A DNA stretch of 5,138 bases. Source: Rhizobium sp. Q54 (lineage in GTDB: Bacteria; Pseudomonadota; Alphaproteobacteria; SMXS01). Position 1 is the first letter of the stretch. Every line of letters starts with the position of its first letter. Under the pieces are notes generated by a model. That model was not told the origin of the DNA, made no database searches, and saw nothing but the letters and a program-made list of their open reading frames with translations. The DNA lies in contig CAMBYA010000199.1 of NCBI GenBank assembly GCA_945872035.1, forward strand, positions 1 to 5,138, read 5' to 3'. The position numbers and the translations under genes are program-made. Positions 1 to 5,138 of this stretch are shown in pieces.

Positions 1-368
1 CGGTCGACGGATTCGCGGGCCCAGGCCTGTTCGCCATTCTCGCAGGTCAACACGCCAAAGCCGATGGCCAGGCGGTCGCGAAACGCCAGTTCCTGCAAGC
101 CTCGCGCGCTCTCGCCGCAGACATAGTCGTAGTGCGACGTCTCGCCGCGGATGACGCAGCCCAGCGCGACGTAGCCATCGTAGGACTTCTCCGCCGAGGC
201 TTCCGCCATGGCGATGGCGGCGGGGATTTCGAACGCGCCCGGCACATCGATGATTTCATAGGTGGCGCCCGCCGCGTCGAGCGCCTGGATGGCGCCGCGG
301 GTCAACTCGGCGATGATGTCCTGGTAGAACGGCGCGCGGACGACCAGCAGATGGGGTCTAATGGACAT
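1..368 (-). CDS. ribH: 6,7-dimethyl-8-ribityllumazine synthase, 3' end cut by window
   Basis: Lumazine synthase joins 5-amino-6-ribitylaminouracil with 3,4-dihydroxy-2-butanone 4-phosphate, the penultimate step of riboflavin synthesis, in the cytoplasm. I translated it by hand: 122 complete codons from ATG at 368, beginning MSIRPHLLVVRAPFYQ. Family landmarks in order are the N-terminal aromatic at F14, PGAFEIP at 43-49, GCVIRGETSHYDYV at 70-83 with the likely catalytic histidine H79, and GVLTCENGEQA at 105-115. Family members are about 150-160 residues, so roughly 30-40 C-terminal residues lie outside the window; nusB often follows in Alphaproteobacteria. The start overlaps the end of ribB by 11 bases, which suggests translational coupling. 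The nearest GAGG lies 12 bases upstream of the ATG, a long spacing, with a weaker GAAAG at 5 bases. The identity is secure; the exact start is slightly less so. Confidence 0.96.
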   Translation of the reverse strand, partial: MSIRPHLLVVRAPFYQDIIAELTRGAIQALDAAGATYEIIDVPGAFEIPAAIAMAEASAEKSYDGYVALGCVIRGETSHYDYVCGESARGLQELAFRDRLAIGFGVLTCENGEQAWARESVD

Positions 369-1485
369 CGGCGCTTTCAACCTCGAGCGGTATCTGGTCG
401 ACGACGGTCAGGCCGTAGCCTTCCAGGCCGACGATGGTGTGATGGGTGTTGGACAGCAGGATCATGTCCTTGACGCCCACGTCGAGCAGGATCTGGGCGC
501 CGATGCCATAGTCCAGCAGGCGCGGCGACGCGGTGCCGCCGGGCCTCATGGAGCGCGCGGCAACGGCGCGCGACAGCACCGTCGGCTGGATGCGCGTCAG
601 GACAACGACAACGCCGCGGCCGATCTGGCCAATCTTCTTCATAGCGTTATGGAGCTGCCCCGGGCGCGCGGTGACGTCGCCCACGATGTCGGCGAATGTG
701 TCGAGCAGATGCATGCGCACCGGCACCGGTTCGTCGCCGCGGATGTCGCCCTTGATCAGCACCACATGCTCGGCGTACTCGGCGGTGTTGGCGTAGACCT
801 TCATCTGCCACTCGCCGCCATAGACGCTGTCGAGGGAGGTTTCGGAAATACACTCGACCAGGCTGTCGTGCTTGCGGCGATATGCGATCAGGTCGGCAAT
901 GGTGCCGACCTTCAGATTGTGACGCTGGGCGAAGGCGATCAGGTCCGGCAACCGCGCCATGGTGCCGTCGTCGTTCATGATCTCGCAGATCACGCCCGCC
1001 GGGATCAGGCCGGCAAGCCGCGCCACGTCGACGGCCGCCTCGGTATGGCCCGCGCGCACCAGCACGCCGCCGTCGCGGGCCATCAGCGGAAAGATGTGGC
1101 CAGGCACGGCGATGTCGTTCTGGCCCTTGGTCGGGTCAATCGCCACCGAGATCGTCCGCGCCCGGTCGCGGGCCGAGATGCCGGTGGTCACGCCCTGGCG
1201 CGCCTCGATGGAAACGGTGAAGGCTGTCTGGTGCCGCGACAGGTTCTCGGTCGCCATCATCGGCAGGCCGAGGGATTCGATCCGCTCGCGCCCCAGCGCC
1301 AGGCAGATCAGTCCGCGGCCGTGCGTCGCCATGAAGTTCACCGCGTCCGGCGTCGCCATCTGCGCGGGGATCACGAGGTCGCCCTCGTTTTCCCGGTCCT
1401 CGTCGTCGACGAGGATGAACATGCGCCCGTTCCGCGCATCGTCGATAACTTCCTCGATGCTCGACAGGCCTGGATGACGGTCCAT
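358..1485 (-). CDS. ribB: RibBA-type protein: active DHBP synthase (RibB) fused to a degenerate GTP cyclohydrolase II domain (RibX)
   Basis: The 375-residue protein has two parts. Residues 1 to about 205 are 3,4-dihydroxy-2-butanone 4-phosphate synthase, which converts ribulose 5-phosphate to the four-carbon riboflavin precursor plus formate. Its landmarks are intact: DDEDRENEGD at 27-36 (acidic metal and substrate loop), THGRGLIC at 54-61, ARQGVTTGISARDRA at 95-109, and RAGHTEA at 144-150 with the metal-binding H147. Residues about 206-375 resemble GTP cyclohydrolase II only in scaffold: VVLIKGD (241-247), LLDYGIGAQIL (323-333) and GLEGYGLTVV (353-362) remain. The zinc motif (HSEC...CDCG in active enzymes) is replaced by MHLLDTFAD...TARPGQL, the RQEGRGIGL motif by LTRIQPTVL, and there is no cysteine after C212. 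This matches the RibBX variant reported in Proteobacteria. An annotation as bifunctional RibBA would be misleading. The start is 3 bases after the ribE stop, behind a GGGAG ribosome site. Confidence 0.95.
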   Translation of the reverse strand: MDRHPGLSSIEEVIDDARNGRMFILVDDEDRENEGDLVIPAQMATPDAVNFMATHGRGLICLALGRERIESLGLPMMATENLSRHQTAFTVSIEARQGVTTGISARDRARTISVAIDPTKGQNDIAVPGHIFPLMARDGGVLVRAGHTEAAVDVARLAGLIPAGVICEIMNDDGTMARLPDLIAFAQRHNLKVGTIADLIAYRRKHDSLVECISETSLDSVYGGEWQMKVYANTAEYAEHVVLIKGDIRGDEPVPVRMHLLDTFADIVGDVTARPGQLHNAMKKIGQIGRGVVVVLTRIQPTVLSRAVAARSMRPGGTASPRLLDYGIGAQILLDVGVKDMILLSNTHHTIVGLEGYGLTVVDQIPLEVESADVH

Positions 1486-1488
1486 GGC

Positions 1489-2076
1489 TTACTCCCGTTC
1501 GTTCAGCCGCGCTACATAGCGCGCGAGCACGTCGACTTCCAGATTGATCCGGTCGCCGGCCGCCAATCTGCCGAACGTCGTCATCTGCTGGGTGTGTGGA
1601 ATGATGTTGACGCCGAAGCTGTTGCCCTCGACCTCGTTGACGGTCAGCGACACGCCGTTGACGGTGATCGAGCCCTTGCGCGCAACGAACGGTCCCAGAT
1701 CGGCCGGCACGTCGAACCGGAACCGCAAGGAGTCGCCTTCCGGAACCACGCTGGCAACGGCGCCCACGCCGTCCACGTGTCCGAGAACGATATGGCCGCC
1801 CAGTTCGTCGCCCAGCCGCAGCGAGCGCTCGAGGTTGATCGGCGTGCCTTCGCGCCAGGTACCGAGATTGGTCTTGGCGAGGGTTTCGGCCGAGACATCG
1901 ACTGCGAACCAGCCATCTCCCTTGTCGACAACGGTCAGGCAGGCGCCCGAGCAGGCGATCGACGCGCCGATCTCGATCGTGGATGTGTCGTAGGCGGTCT
2001 CGATCTCGAACCGCGTGTCGCCGCGCGGCTTGATGCTTCGAACCCGTCCGATGTCAGTGATGATCCCGGTAAACAT
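1489..2076 (-). CDS. ribE: Riboflavin synthase, alpha chain
   Basis: Catalyses the last step of riboflavin synthesis: two molecules of 6,7-dimethyl-8-ribityllumazine are dismutated into riboflavin and the pyrimidine product that RibH reuses. The 195-residue protein starts with the near-universal MFTGI, which fixes the start at 2076 against a longer open frame running back into ribD. Two lumazine-binding barrels are visible. The first is about residues 1-95, with SIACSGACLTV at 39-49. The second is about residues 96-190, with GHIVLGHVDGVG at 94-105 and SITVNGVSLTV at 136-146, the repeat of the first box. C46, H100 and D182 sit at positions equivalent by eye to E. coli active-site residues C48, H102 and D185. 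The length is normal for the family, which forms a trimer. It starts 7 bases after the ribD stop with no convincing Shine-Dalgarno sequence, so its translation may depend on ribD. Confidence 0.97.
   Translation of the reverse strand: MFTGIITDIGRVRSIKPRGDTRFEIETAYDTSTIEIGASIACSGACLTVVDKGDGWFAVDVSAETLAKTNLGTWREGTPINLERSLRLGDELGGHIVLGHVDGVGAVASVVPEGDSLRFRFDVPADLGPFVARKGSITVNGVSLTVNEVEGNSFGVNIIPHTQQMTTFGRLAAGDRINLEVDVLARYVARLNERE
1492..1496 (-). promoter_or_regulatory. Ribosome binding site of ribB, inside the end of ribE
   Basis: The minus strand reads GGGAG, then the ribE stop TAA, GCC and the ribB ATG at 1485, a spacer of 6 bases. The site is formed by the final codons of ribE, so the two genes are probably translationally coupled. 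Confidence 0.75.
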
Positions 2077-2083
2077 GGCGCCA

Positions 2084-3199
2084 TTAATAGGTGGTGCGGC
2101 GGTAGGTTTCCAGCACATCTTGGCCAAGCCGCACCTGCATATCCGGCATGAAGCGCGGCATGGCGGCGACCTTGACGACGCCAAGCGACTGGATGGCCGT
2201 CACCCCGTCGCCGCCGATCACCGCCGCCGCCCGGAACCAGGCGATGCGGTCGACCATGTCGGCGCGCAGCAGGCTGCCGGCGACCGCCCTGCCCGACTCC
2301 GCCAGCACGCGGGTGACGCCGCGGGCGGCCAACATTGCAAGGACGGCCCGCAGGTCCAGGCCGCCATCGGCGGTCGGTACGGTCAGCACCTCGGCGCCAG
2401 CGTCAGTGTAGCGCTCTCCGAGCAATGCCGCGGCATGGTCGGTGGTGACCAGCCAGAGCGGGACGTCCCGCGCTGTCCGCACCAGTTGACTGTCCAGCGG
2501 CGTCCGCAGCGAACTGTCTGCCACGACCCGGATCGGACTCCTCCGGCCAAGTCCTTCAATCCGGCAATCCAGCTTCGGATCATCGGCCAGCACCGTCCCC
2601 ACGCCGGTCAGAACAGCGTCATGGGTGGCGCGCAGCAGATGCCCGACCCGGCGGGCGTCATCGCCGGTGATCCACCGGCTGTCGCCGCCGAGCGCACCGA
2701 TCATGCCGTCGAGCGAGGTGGCGAGCTTCAGGGTCACCATCGGCCGGCCTTGCGTGACCTTCCGGAAAAAGCCTTCGTTCAAGGCACGTGCCTCGGAGTC
2801 GCAGACCTTCTCGGCTACCTCGATGCCGGCGGCCCGCAGCCGGGCGACGCCCTCCCCGGACACGCGCGGATCAGGGTCCGTCGTCGCGACAACGACGCGC
2901 GCCACGCCTGCCGCGACCAGCGCATCGGCGCAGGGCGGTGTCCTGCCGTGGTGGGAGCATGGTTCCAGGCTGACATAGGCGGTCGCGCCCATGGCGAGAT
3001 CGCCCGCCTCGCGCAAGGCCTCGGTTTCCGCGTGGGGCCGCCCGCCGGGCTGGGTAAAGCCGCGGCCGACCACCCGGCCGTCCCTGACGATGACGCAGCC
3101 CACGGCGGGATTGGGCGCCACATTGCCCAGCCCCCGCGACGCGAGGCCGAGGGCGGCTCGCATATGCCAGCGATCGACCTCAGTCGTCGGCGTCGCCAT
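2084..3199 (-). CDS. ribD: Bifunctional diaminohydroxyphosphoribosylaminopyrimidine deaminase / 5-amino-6-(5-phosphoribosylamino)uracil reductase
   Basis: RibD performs the second and third steps of the GTP branch of riboflavin synthesis: zinc-dependent deamination of the pyrimidine, then NADPH-dependent reduction of its ribose side chain. With the start at 3199 the protein has 371 residues, normal for the family. The deaminase domain (about 1-150) shows NPAVGCVIV (30-38), HAE (56-58, zinc ligand H56 and catalytic E58) and [11 protein letters not shown] (80-90, zinc ligands C81 and C90). The reductase domain (about 152-371) shows LKLATSLDG (157-165), [11 protein letters not shown] (174-184) and TVLADDP (202-208). 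LAESG at 299-303 replaces the commoner EGG, and the tail DVLETY is usual. The ATG at 3199 gives the expected lead [12 protein letters not shown] and has GGGG six bases upstream; it lies 20 bases inside nrdR. The frame stays open back to an ATG at 3271, but that extension only shadows nrdR and has no family similarity. Confidence 0.96.
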   Translation of the reverse strand: MATPTTEVDRWHMRAALGLASRGLGNVAPNPAVGCVIVRDGRVVGRGFTQPGGRPHAETEALREAGDLAMGATAYVSLEPCSHHGRTPPCADALVAAGVARVVVATTDPDPRVSGEGVARLRAAGIEVAEKVCDSEARALNEGFFRKVTQGRPMVTLKLATSLDGMIGALGGDSRWITGDDARRVGHLLRATHDAVLTGVGTVLADDPKLDCRIEGLGRRSPIRVVADSSLRTPLDSQLVRTARDVPLWLVTTDHAAALLGERYTDAGAEVLTVPTADGGLDLRAVLAMLAARGVTRVLAESGRAVAGSLLRADMVDRIAWFRAAAVIGGDGVTAIQSLGVVKVAAMPRFMPDMQVRLGQDVLETYRRTTY

Positions 3200-3641
3200 C
3201 CAGAGCCCCGATGAACTCCCCGAAATCCTTGGCTTCGCGGAAATTCTTGTAGACCGAGGCGAACCGGACATAGGCGACCGGATCGAGGCCGGCGAGGCCT
3301 TCCATCACCAGTTCGCCGACCAGGTCGGAGGAGACGTCGCTTTCGCCCATGCTTTCCAGGCGGCGGACGATGCCATTGATCAGCCGCTCGACGCGCTCGG
3401 GCTCGACCGGCCGCTTGCGCAGGGCGATGTTGATGGAACGCGCCAGCTTGTCACGGTCGAACGGCACGCGGCGGCCCGTCTTCTTGATCACCGTAAGCTC
3501 GCGCAACTGGACCCGCTCGAAGGTGGTGAAACGGGCGCCGCACGCCGGACAATGCCGGCGCCTGCGGATGGCCGATCCGTCCTCGCTGGGACGGGAATCC
3601 TTCACCTGGGTCTCTTCATTTCCGCAGAACGGGCAGCGCAT
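3180..3641 (-). CDS. nrdR: Transcriptional repressor NrdR
   Basis: NrdR represses ribonucleotide reductase operons by binding paired NrdR boxes, with its state set by bound ATP or dATP. The protein has 153 residues, typical for the family. The N-terminal zinc ribbon is complete: C3 and C6 in MRCPFCG, then C31 and C34 in CPACG. The basic RRRRHC (26-31) and RFTTFER (37-43) are classic family signatures. The ATP-cone domain follows from about residue 46 to 136, with [16 protein letters not shown] at the nucleotide end and [11 protein letters not shown] near the C terminus. It lies 22 bases after glyA with its own strong ribosome site (AGGGGGG), and its last 20 bases are shared with the start of ribD. 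Its targets, the nrd genes, are not in the window, and I saw no NrdR box here. Placement beside rib genes is common in Proteobacteria and reflects neighbourhood rather than proven regulation of riboflavin synthesis. Confidence 0.97.
   Translation of the reverse strand: MRCPFCGNEETQVKDSRPSEDGSAIRRRRHCPACGARFTTFERVQLRELTVIKKTGRRVPFDRDKLARSINIALRKRPVEPERVERLINGIVRRLESMGESDVSSDLVGELVMEGLAGLDPVAYVRFASVYKNFREAKDFGEFIGALDGDADD
3206..3209 (-). promoter_or_regulatory. Weak ribosome binding site of ribD, inside nrdR
   Basis: The minus strand shows GGGG followed by CTCTGG and the ATG at 3199. The spacing of 6 bases is good but the core is minimal. It supports the start at 3199 and lies within the last coding bases of nrdR. 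Confidence 0.5.
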
Positions 3642-3645
3642 AGGT

Positions 3646-3652
3646 CCCCCCT
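3646..3652 (-). promoter_or_regulatory. Ribosome binding site of nrdR
   Basis: The minus strand carries AGGGGGG followed by ACCT and the nrdR ATG at 3641. This is the most G-rich ribosome site of the cluster. It lies in the only intergenic space longer than 10 bases (3642-3663), which otherwise shows no hairpin or promoter that I can defend. Confidence 0.7.
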
Positions 3653-3663
3653 AAAAGAGCCGT

Positions 3664-4968
3664 TCAGAAACTATAAATCGGATAGGCCTTGGTCAGTTCG
3701 GCAACCTGCGCCCGGGCCGCGGCCTCGGCGGCGCTGTTGTCGTCGGGATTGGCGGCCAGGCCCTCCAGCACGTCGCTGATCAGGTCGCCAATCTTCTGGA
3801 ACTCGTGGACGCCGAAGCCGCGTGTCGTCCCGGCGGGCGTGCCGAGACGGATGCCCGATGTCACGGTCGGCTTTTCGGGATCGAACGGAATGCCATTCTT
3901 GTTGCAGGTGATGTTGGCCCGCTCCAGCGCTTGCTCGGCGGCATTCCCCTTGACGCCCTTGGGGCGCAGGTCGACCAGCATCAGGTGGGTGTCGGTGCCG
4001 CCCGAGACGATGTCGAAGCCGCGCGACAGCAGCCTGTCGGCAAGGGCCTTGGCATTGGCCACGACCTGCTGGGCATAGAGCTTGAATTCGGGCCGCAGGT
4101 CCTCGCCGAACGCCACCGCCTTGGCGGCGATCACATGCATCAGTGGGCCGCCCTGCAGCCCCGGGAACACCGCCGAGTTGATCTTCTTGCCCAGATCCTC
4201 GTCCATGGACAGGATCATGCCGCCGCGCGGTCCGCGCAGCGTCTTGTGGGTGGTGGTGGTGACGATGTGGGCGTGCGGCAGCGGGCTCGGATGCACCCCG
4301 CCGGCGACCAGGCCTGCGAAATGGGCCATGTCGACCATGAAATAGGCGCCGACGCTGTCGGCGATCTTGCGGAAGCGGGCGAAGTCGATGACGCGCGGAT
4401 AGGCCGAGCCGCCGGCGATGATCAGCTTCGGCTTGTTCGCTTTCGCCAGCGCCTCGACCTCGTCCATGTCGATGAGGTGATCCTGCTGGCGCACGCCATA
4501 CTGCACGGCGTTGAACCACTTGCCCGACTGGGCTGGAGGCGCGCCGTGGGTCAGATGGCCGCCGGCGGCCAGCGACATCCCCATGATCGTGTCGCCCGGC
4601 TTCACCAGCGCCATCATCACCGCGCCGTTCGCCTGCGCGCCCGAATGGGGCTGCACGTTGACGAAGTTGCAGTTGAACAGCCGCTTGGCGCGCTCGATGG
4701 CCAGTTCCTCGGCCACATCCACATACTCGCAGCCGCCGTAGTAGCGCTTGCCCGGATAACCCTCGGCATATTTGTTGGTCAGCACGGAGCCTTGCGCCTC
4801 GAGCACCGCCTTCGAAACGATGTTTTCGCTGGCGATCAGCTCGATCTGGTCCTGCTCGCGCTTCAGCTCGCCGGTGATGGCCTTCAGCAGTTCGGGGTCT
4901 GCATCCGCGAGGCCGGCGGTAAAGAAGCCCGAGGGTGCGGCGGTCTTCGAAAGGGCGTTAGTCGACAT
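3664..4968 (-). CDS. glyA: Serine hydroxymethyltransferase
   Basis: GlyA interconverts serine and glycine while loading a one-carbon unit on tetrahydrofolate; it is a cytosolic PLP enzyme of fold type I. The product has 434 residues when started at 4968. Motifs in order are [10 protein letters not shown] (43-52), [15 protein letters not shown] (65-79), PHSGAQAN (107-114), GGHLTHG (136-142), [13 protein letters not shown] (212-224) with D213 and H216 contacting the cofactor, [14 protein letters not shown] (237-250) with K242 as the Schiff-base lysine, and [14 protein letters not shown] (371-384). All are intact. A frame extension to an ATG at 5013 is rejected: it would overlap the end of rpiB, while 4968 has a GAGGA seven bases upstream. 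The gene follows rpiB by 10 bases. Its methylene-tetrahydrofolate supports purine and thymidylate synthesis, so a link to GTP supply for the downstream riboflavin genes is plausible but inferred. Confidence 0.98.
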   Translation of the reverse strand: MSTNALSKTAAPSGFFTAGLADADPELLKAITGELKREQDQIELIASENIVSKAVLEAQGSVLTNKYAEGYPGKRYYGGCEYVDVAEELAIERAKRLFNCNFVNVQPHSGAQANGAVMMALVKPGDTIMGMSLAAGGHLTHGAPPAQSGKWFNAVQYGVRQQDHLIDMDEVEALAKANKPKLIIAGGSAYPRVIDFARFRKIADSVGAYFMVDMAHFAGLVAGGVHPSPLPHAHIVTTTTHKTLRGPRGGMILSMDEDLGKKINSAVFPGLQGGPLMHVIAAKAVAFGEDLRPEFKLYAQQVVANAKALADRLLSRGFDIVSGGTDTHLMLVDLRPKGVKGNAAEQALERANITCNKNGIPFDPEKPTVTSGIRLGTPAGTTRGFGVHEFQKIGDLISDVLEGLAANPDDNSAAEAAARAQVAELTKAYPIYSF

Positions 4969-4975
4969 GGCGATA

Positions 4976-4981
4976 TCCTCA
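4976..4981 (-). promoter_or_regulatory. Ribosome binding site of glyA, overlapping the rpiB stop
   Basis: On the minus strand the bases TGAGGA precede the ATG at 4968 with a 7-base spacer. The TGA is also the rpiB stop codon, so termination of rpiB delivers ribosomes onto the glyA site. This decides the glyA start in favour of 4968 over the in-frame ATG at 5013. Confidence 0.8.
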
Positions 4982-5138
4982 GTGCGTCGATAGCTTGGCG
5001 ACCCGGCCTGCATGGCGGCCGCCAGCGAATTCGGTATTCAGGAAGGCGTGCAGCGCGTCGCGCGCGGCCTCCACGCCGATGATGCGCGAACCCAGCGCCA
5101 GCACGTTGGCATCGTTGTGCTCGCGCGCCAGCCTGGCT
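4979..5138 (-). CDS. rpiB: Ribose-5-phosphate isomerase B, C-terminal 52 residues only
   Basis: The 5' part lies beyond the window. The visible 52 codons read in one frame from 5137 to a TGA at 4981-4979. They contain [18 protein letters not shown] (residues 4-21 of the visible part), which matches the conserved C-terminal block of RpiB-type isomerases, then [17 protein letters not shown], the usual tail in which arginines approach the substrate phosphate. RpiB interconverts ribose 5-phosphate and ribulose 5-phosphate in the non-oxidative pentose phosphate pathway. Ribulose 5-phosphate is the RibB substrate, so its place at the head of this cluster makes metabolic sense. The gene ends 10 bases before glyA, and its TGA forms part of the glyA ribosome site. 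Identification rests on the C terminus and on the known rpiB-glyA order in Alphaproteobacteria; the closely related allose-6-phosphate isomerase family is an unlikely alternative. Confidence 0.92.
   Translation of the reverse strand, partial: ARLAREHNDANVLALGSRIIGVEAARDALHAFLNTEFAGGRHAGRVAKLSTH

Noticed and set aside
1935..2084. A 49-codon minus-strand frame starting at the TAATG of the ribD stop
   Set aside because: The product is Ser/Arg-rich and wholly inside ribE in another frame; at most it is a decoy start, not a gene.
361..2151. A 596-codon open frame on the plus strand, antisense to the ribB-type gene and ribE
   Set aside because: It runs exactly in codon register with both minus-strand genes, so a stop in it requires TTA, CTA or TCA codons in the sense genes, which are rare in GC-rich genes. 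The translated product is rich in Arg, Asp, His and Gln, with no recognisable domain.
2077..2184. A 36-residue N-terminal extension of ribE
   Set aside because: Riboflavin synthases begin at MFTGI; the extension lies within ribD and is a Cys/Arg/Pro-rich shadow sequence.
2015..3214. A 399-codon plus-strand open frame opposite ribD
   Set aside because: It is in codon register with ribD and is explained by the same lack of TTA, CTA and TCA codons. The minus strand encodes a full RibD with all catalytic motifs.
3642..3663. A possible terminator or promoter between glyA and nrdR (TTTTA followed by a G run)
   Set aside because: There is no inverted repeat before the T run, and the G run is better explained as the nrdR ribosome site.
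4969..5013. A 15-residue N-terminal extension of glyA
   Set aside because: It overlaps the rpiB C terminus, has no family similarity, and the better-placed GAGGA supports the ATG at 4968.
3805..5082. A 425-codon plus-strand open frame opposite glyA
   Set aside because: It is in codon register with glyA, and its composition is that of a reverse-complement shadow. The plus-strand product resembles no family that I recognise.
1..5138. An FMN riboswitch, as often found near rib genes
   Set aside because: There is no untranslated stretch long enough to hold one; the longest gap is 22 bases. Any such element would have to lie upstream of the window or at another rib gene.

Overview
The window reads as ordinary chromosome from a GC-rich alphaproteobacterium. 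The supporting signs are the high GC content by eye, the gene order rpiB-glyA-nrdR-ribD-ribE-ribB(A/X)-ribH, which is typical of Alphaproteobacteria, and protein details such as the IACSGACLTV box of riboflavin synthase. I would lean towards a Rhodospirillales-like lineage, but the sequence alone does not settle this.

All seven genes lie on the minus strand, so transcription runs from high to low coordinates. In transcription order they are: rpiB (3' end only, stop at 4979), glyA (4968-3664), nrdR (3641-3180), ribD (3199-2084), ribE (2076-1489), the ribBA-type ribB (1485-358) and ribH (368-1, cut by the window edge). The widest gap is 22 bases (glyA to nrdR). The other junctions are 10, 7 and 3 bases apart or overlap by 20 bases (nrdR/ribD) and 11 bases (ribB/ribH). 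There is no non-coding stretch of any size, and I see no tRNA, rRNA, mobile element, CRISPR array, riboswitch or terminator. The promoter must lie upstream of rpiB, beyond base 5138.

The genes fit together metabolically. RibB, RibH, RibD and RibE cover every committed enzymatic step of riboflavin synthesis except GTP cyclohydrolase II and the phosphatase. RpiB interconverts ribose 5-phosphate and ribulose 5-phosphate, the latter being the RibB substrate. GlyA feeds the one-carbon pool used to make purines and hence GTP, the other riboflavin precursor. NrdR is the ribonucleotide reductase repressor, often found next to rib genes.

The one feature that departs from a default annotation is the C-terminal half of the RibBA-type protein. 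It keeps the GTP cyclohydrolase II fold signature at its end but has no cysteine at all and has lost the zinc and substrate motifs. It is best called RibB fused to an inactive RibX domain, so an active RibA should be encoded elsewhere. I found no evidence of a previously undescribed system here.
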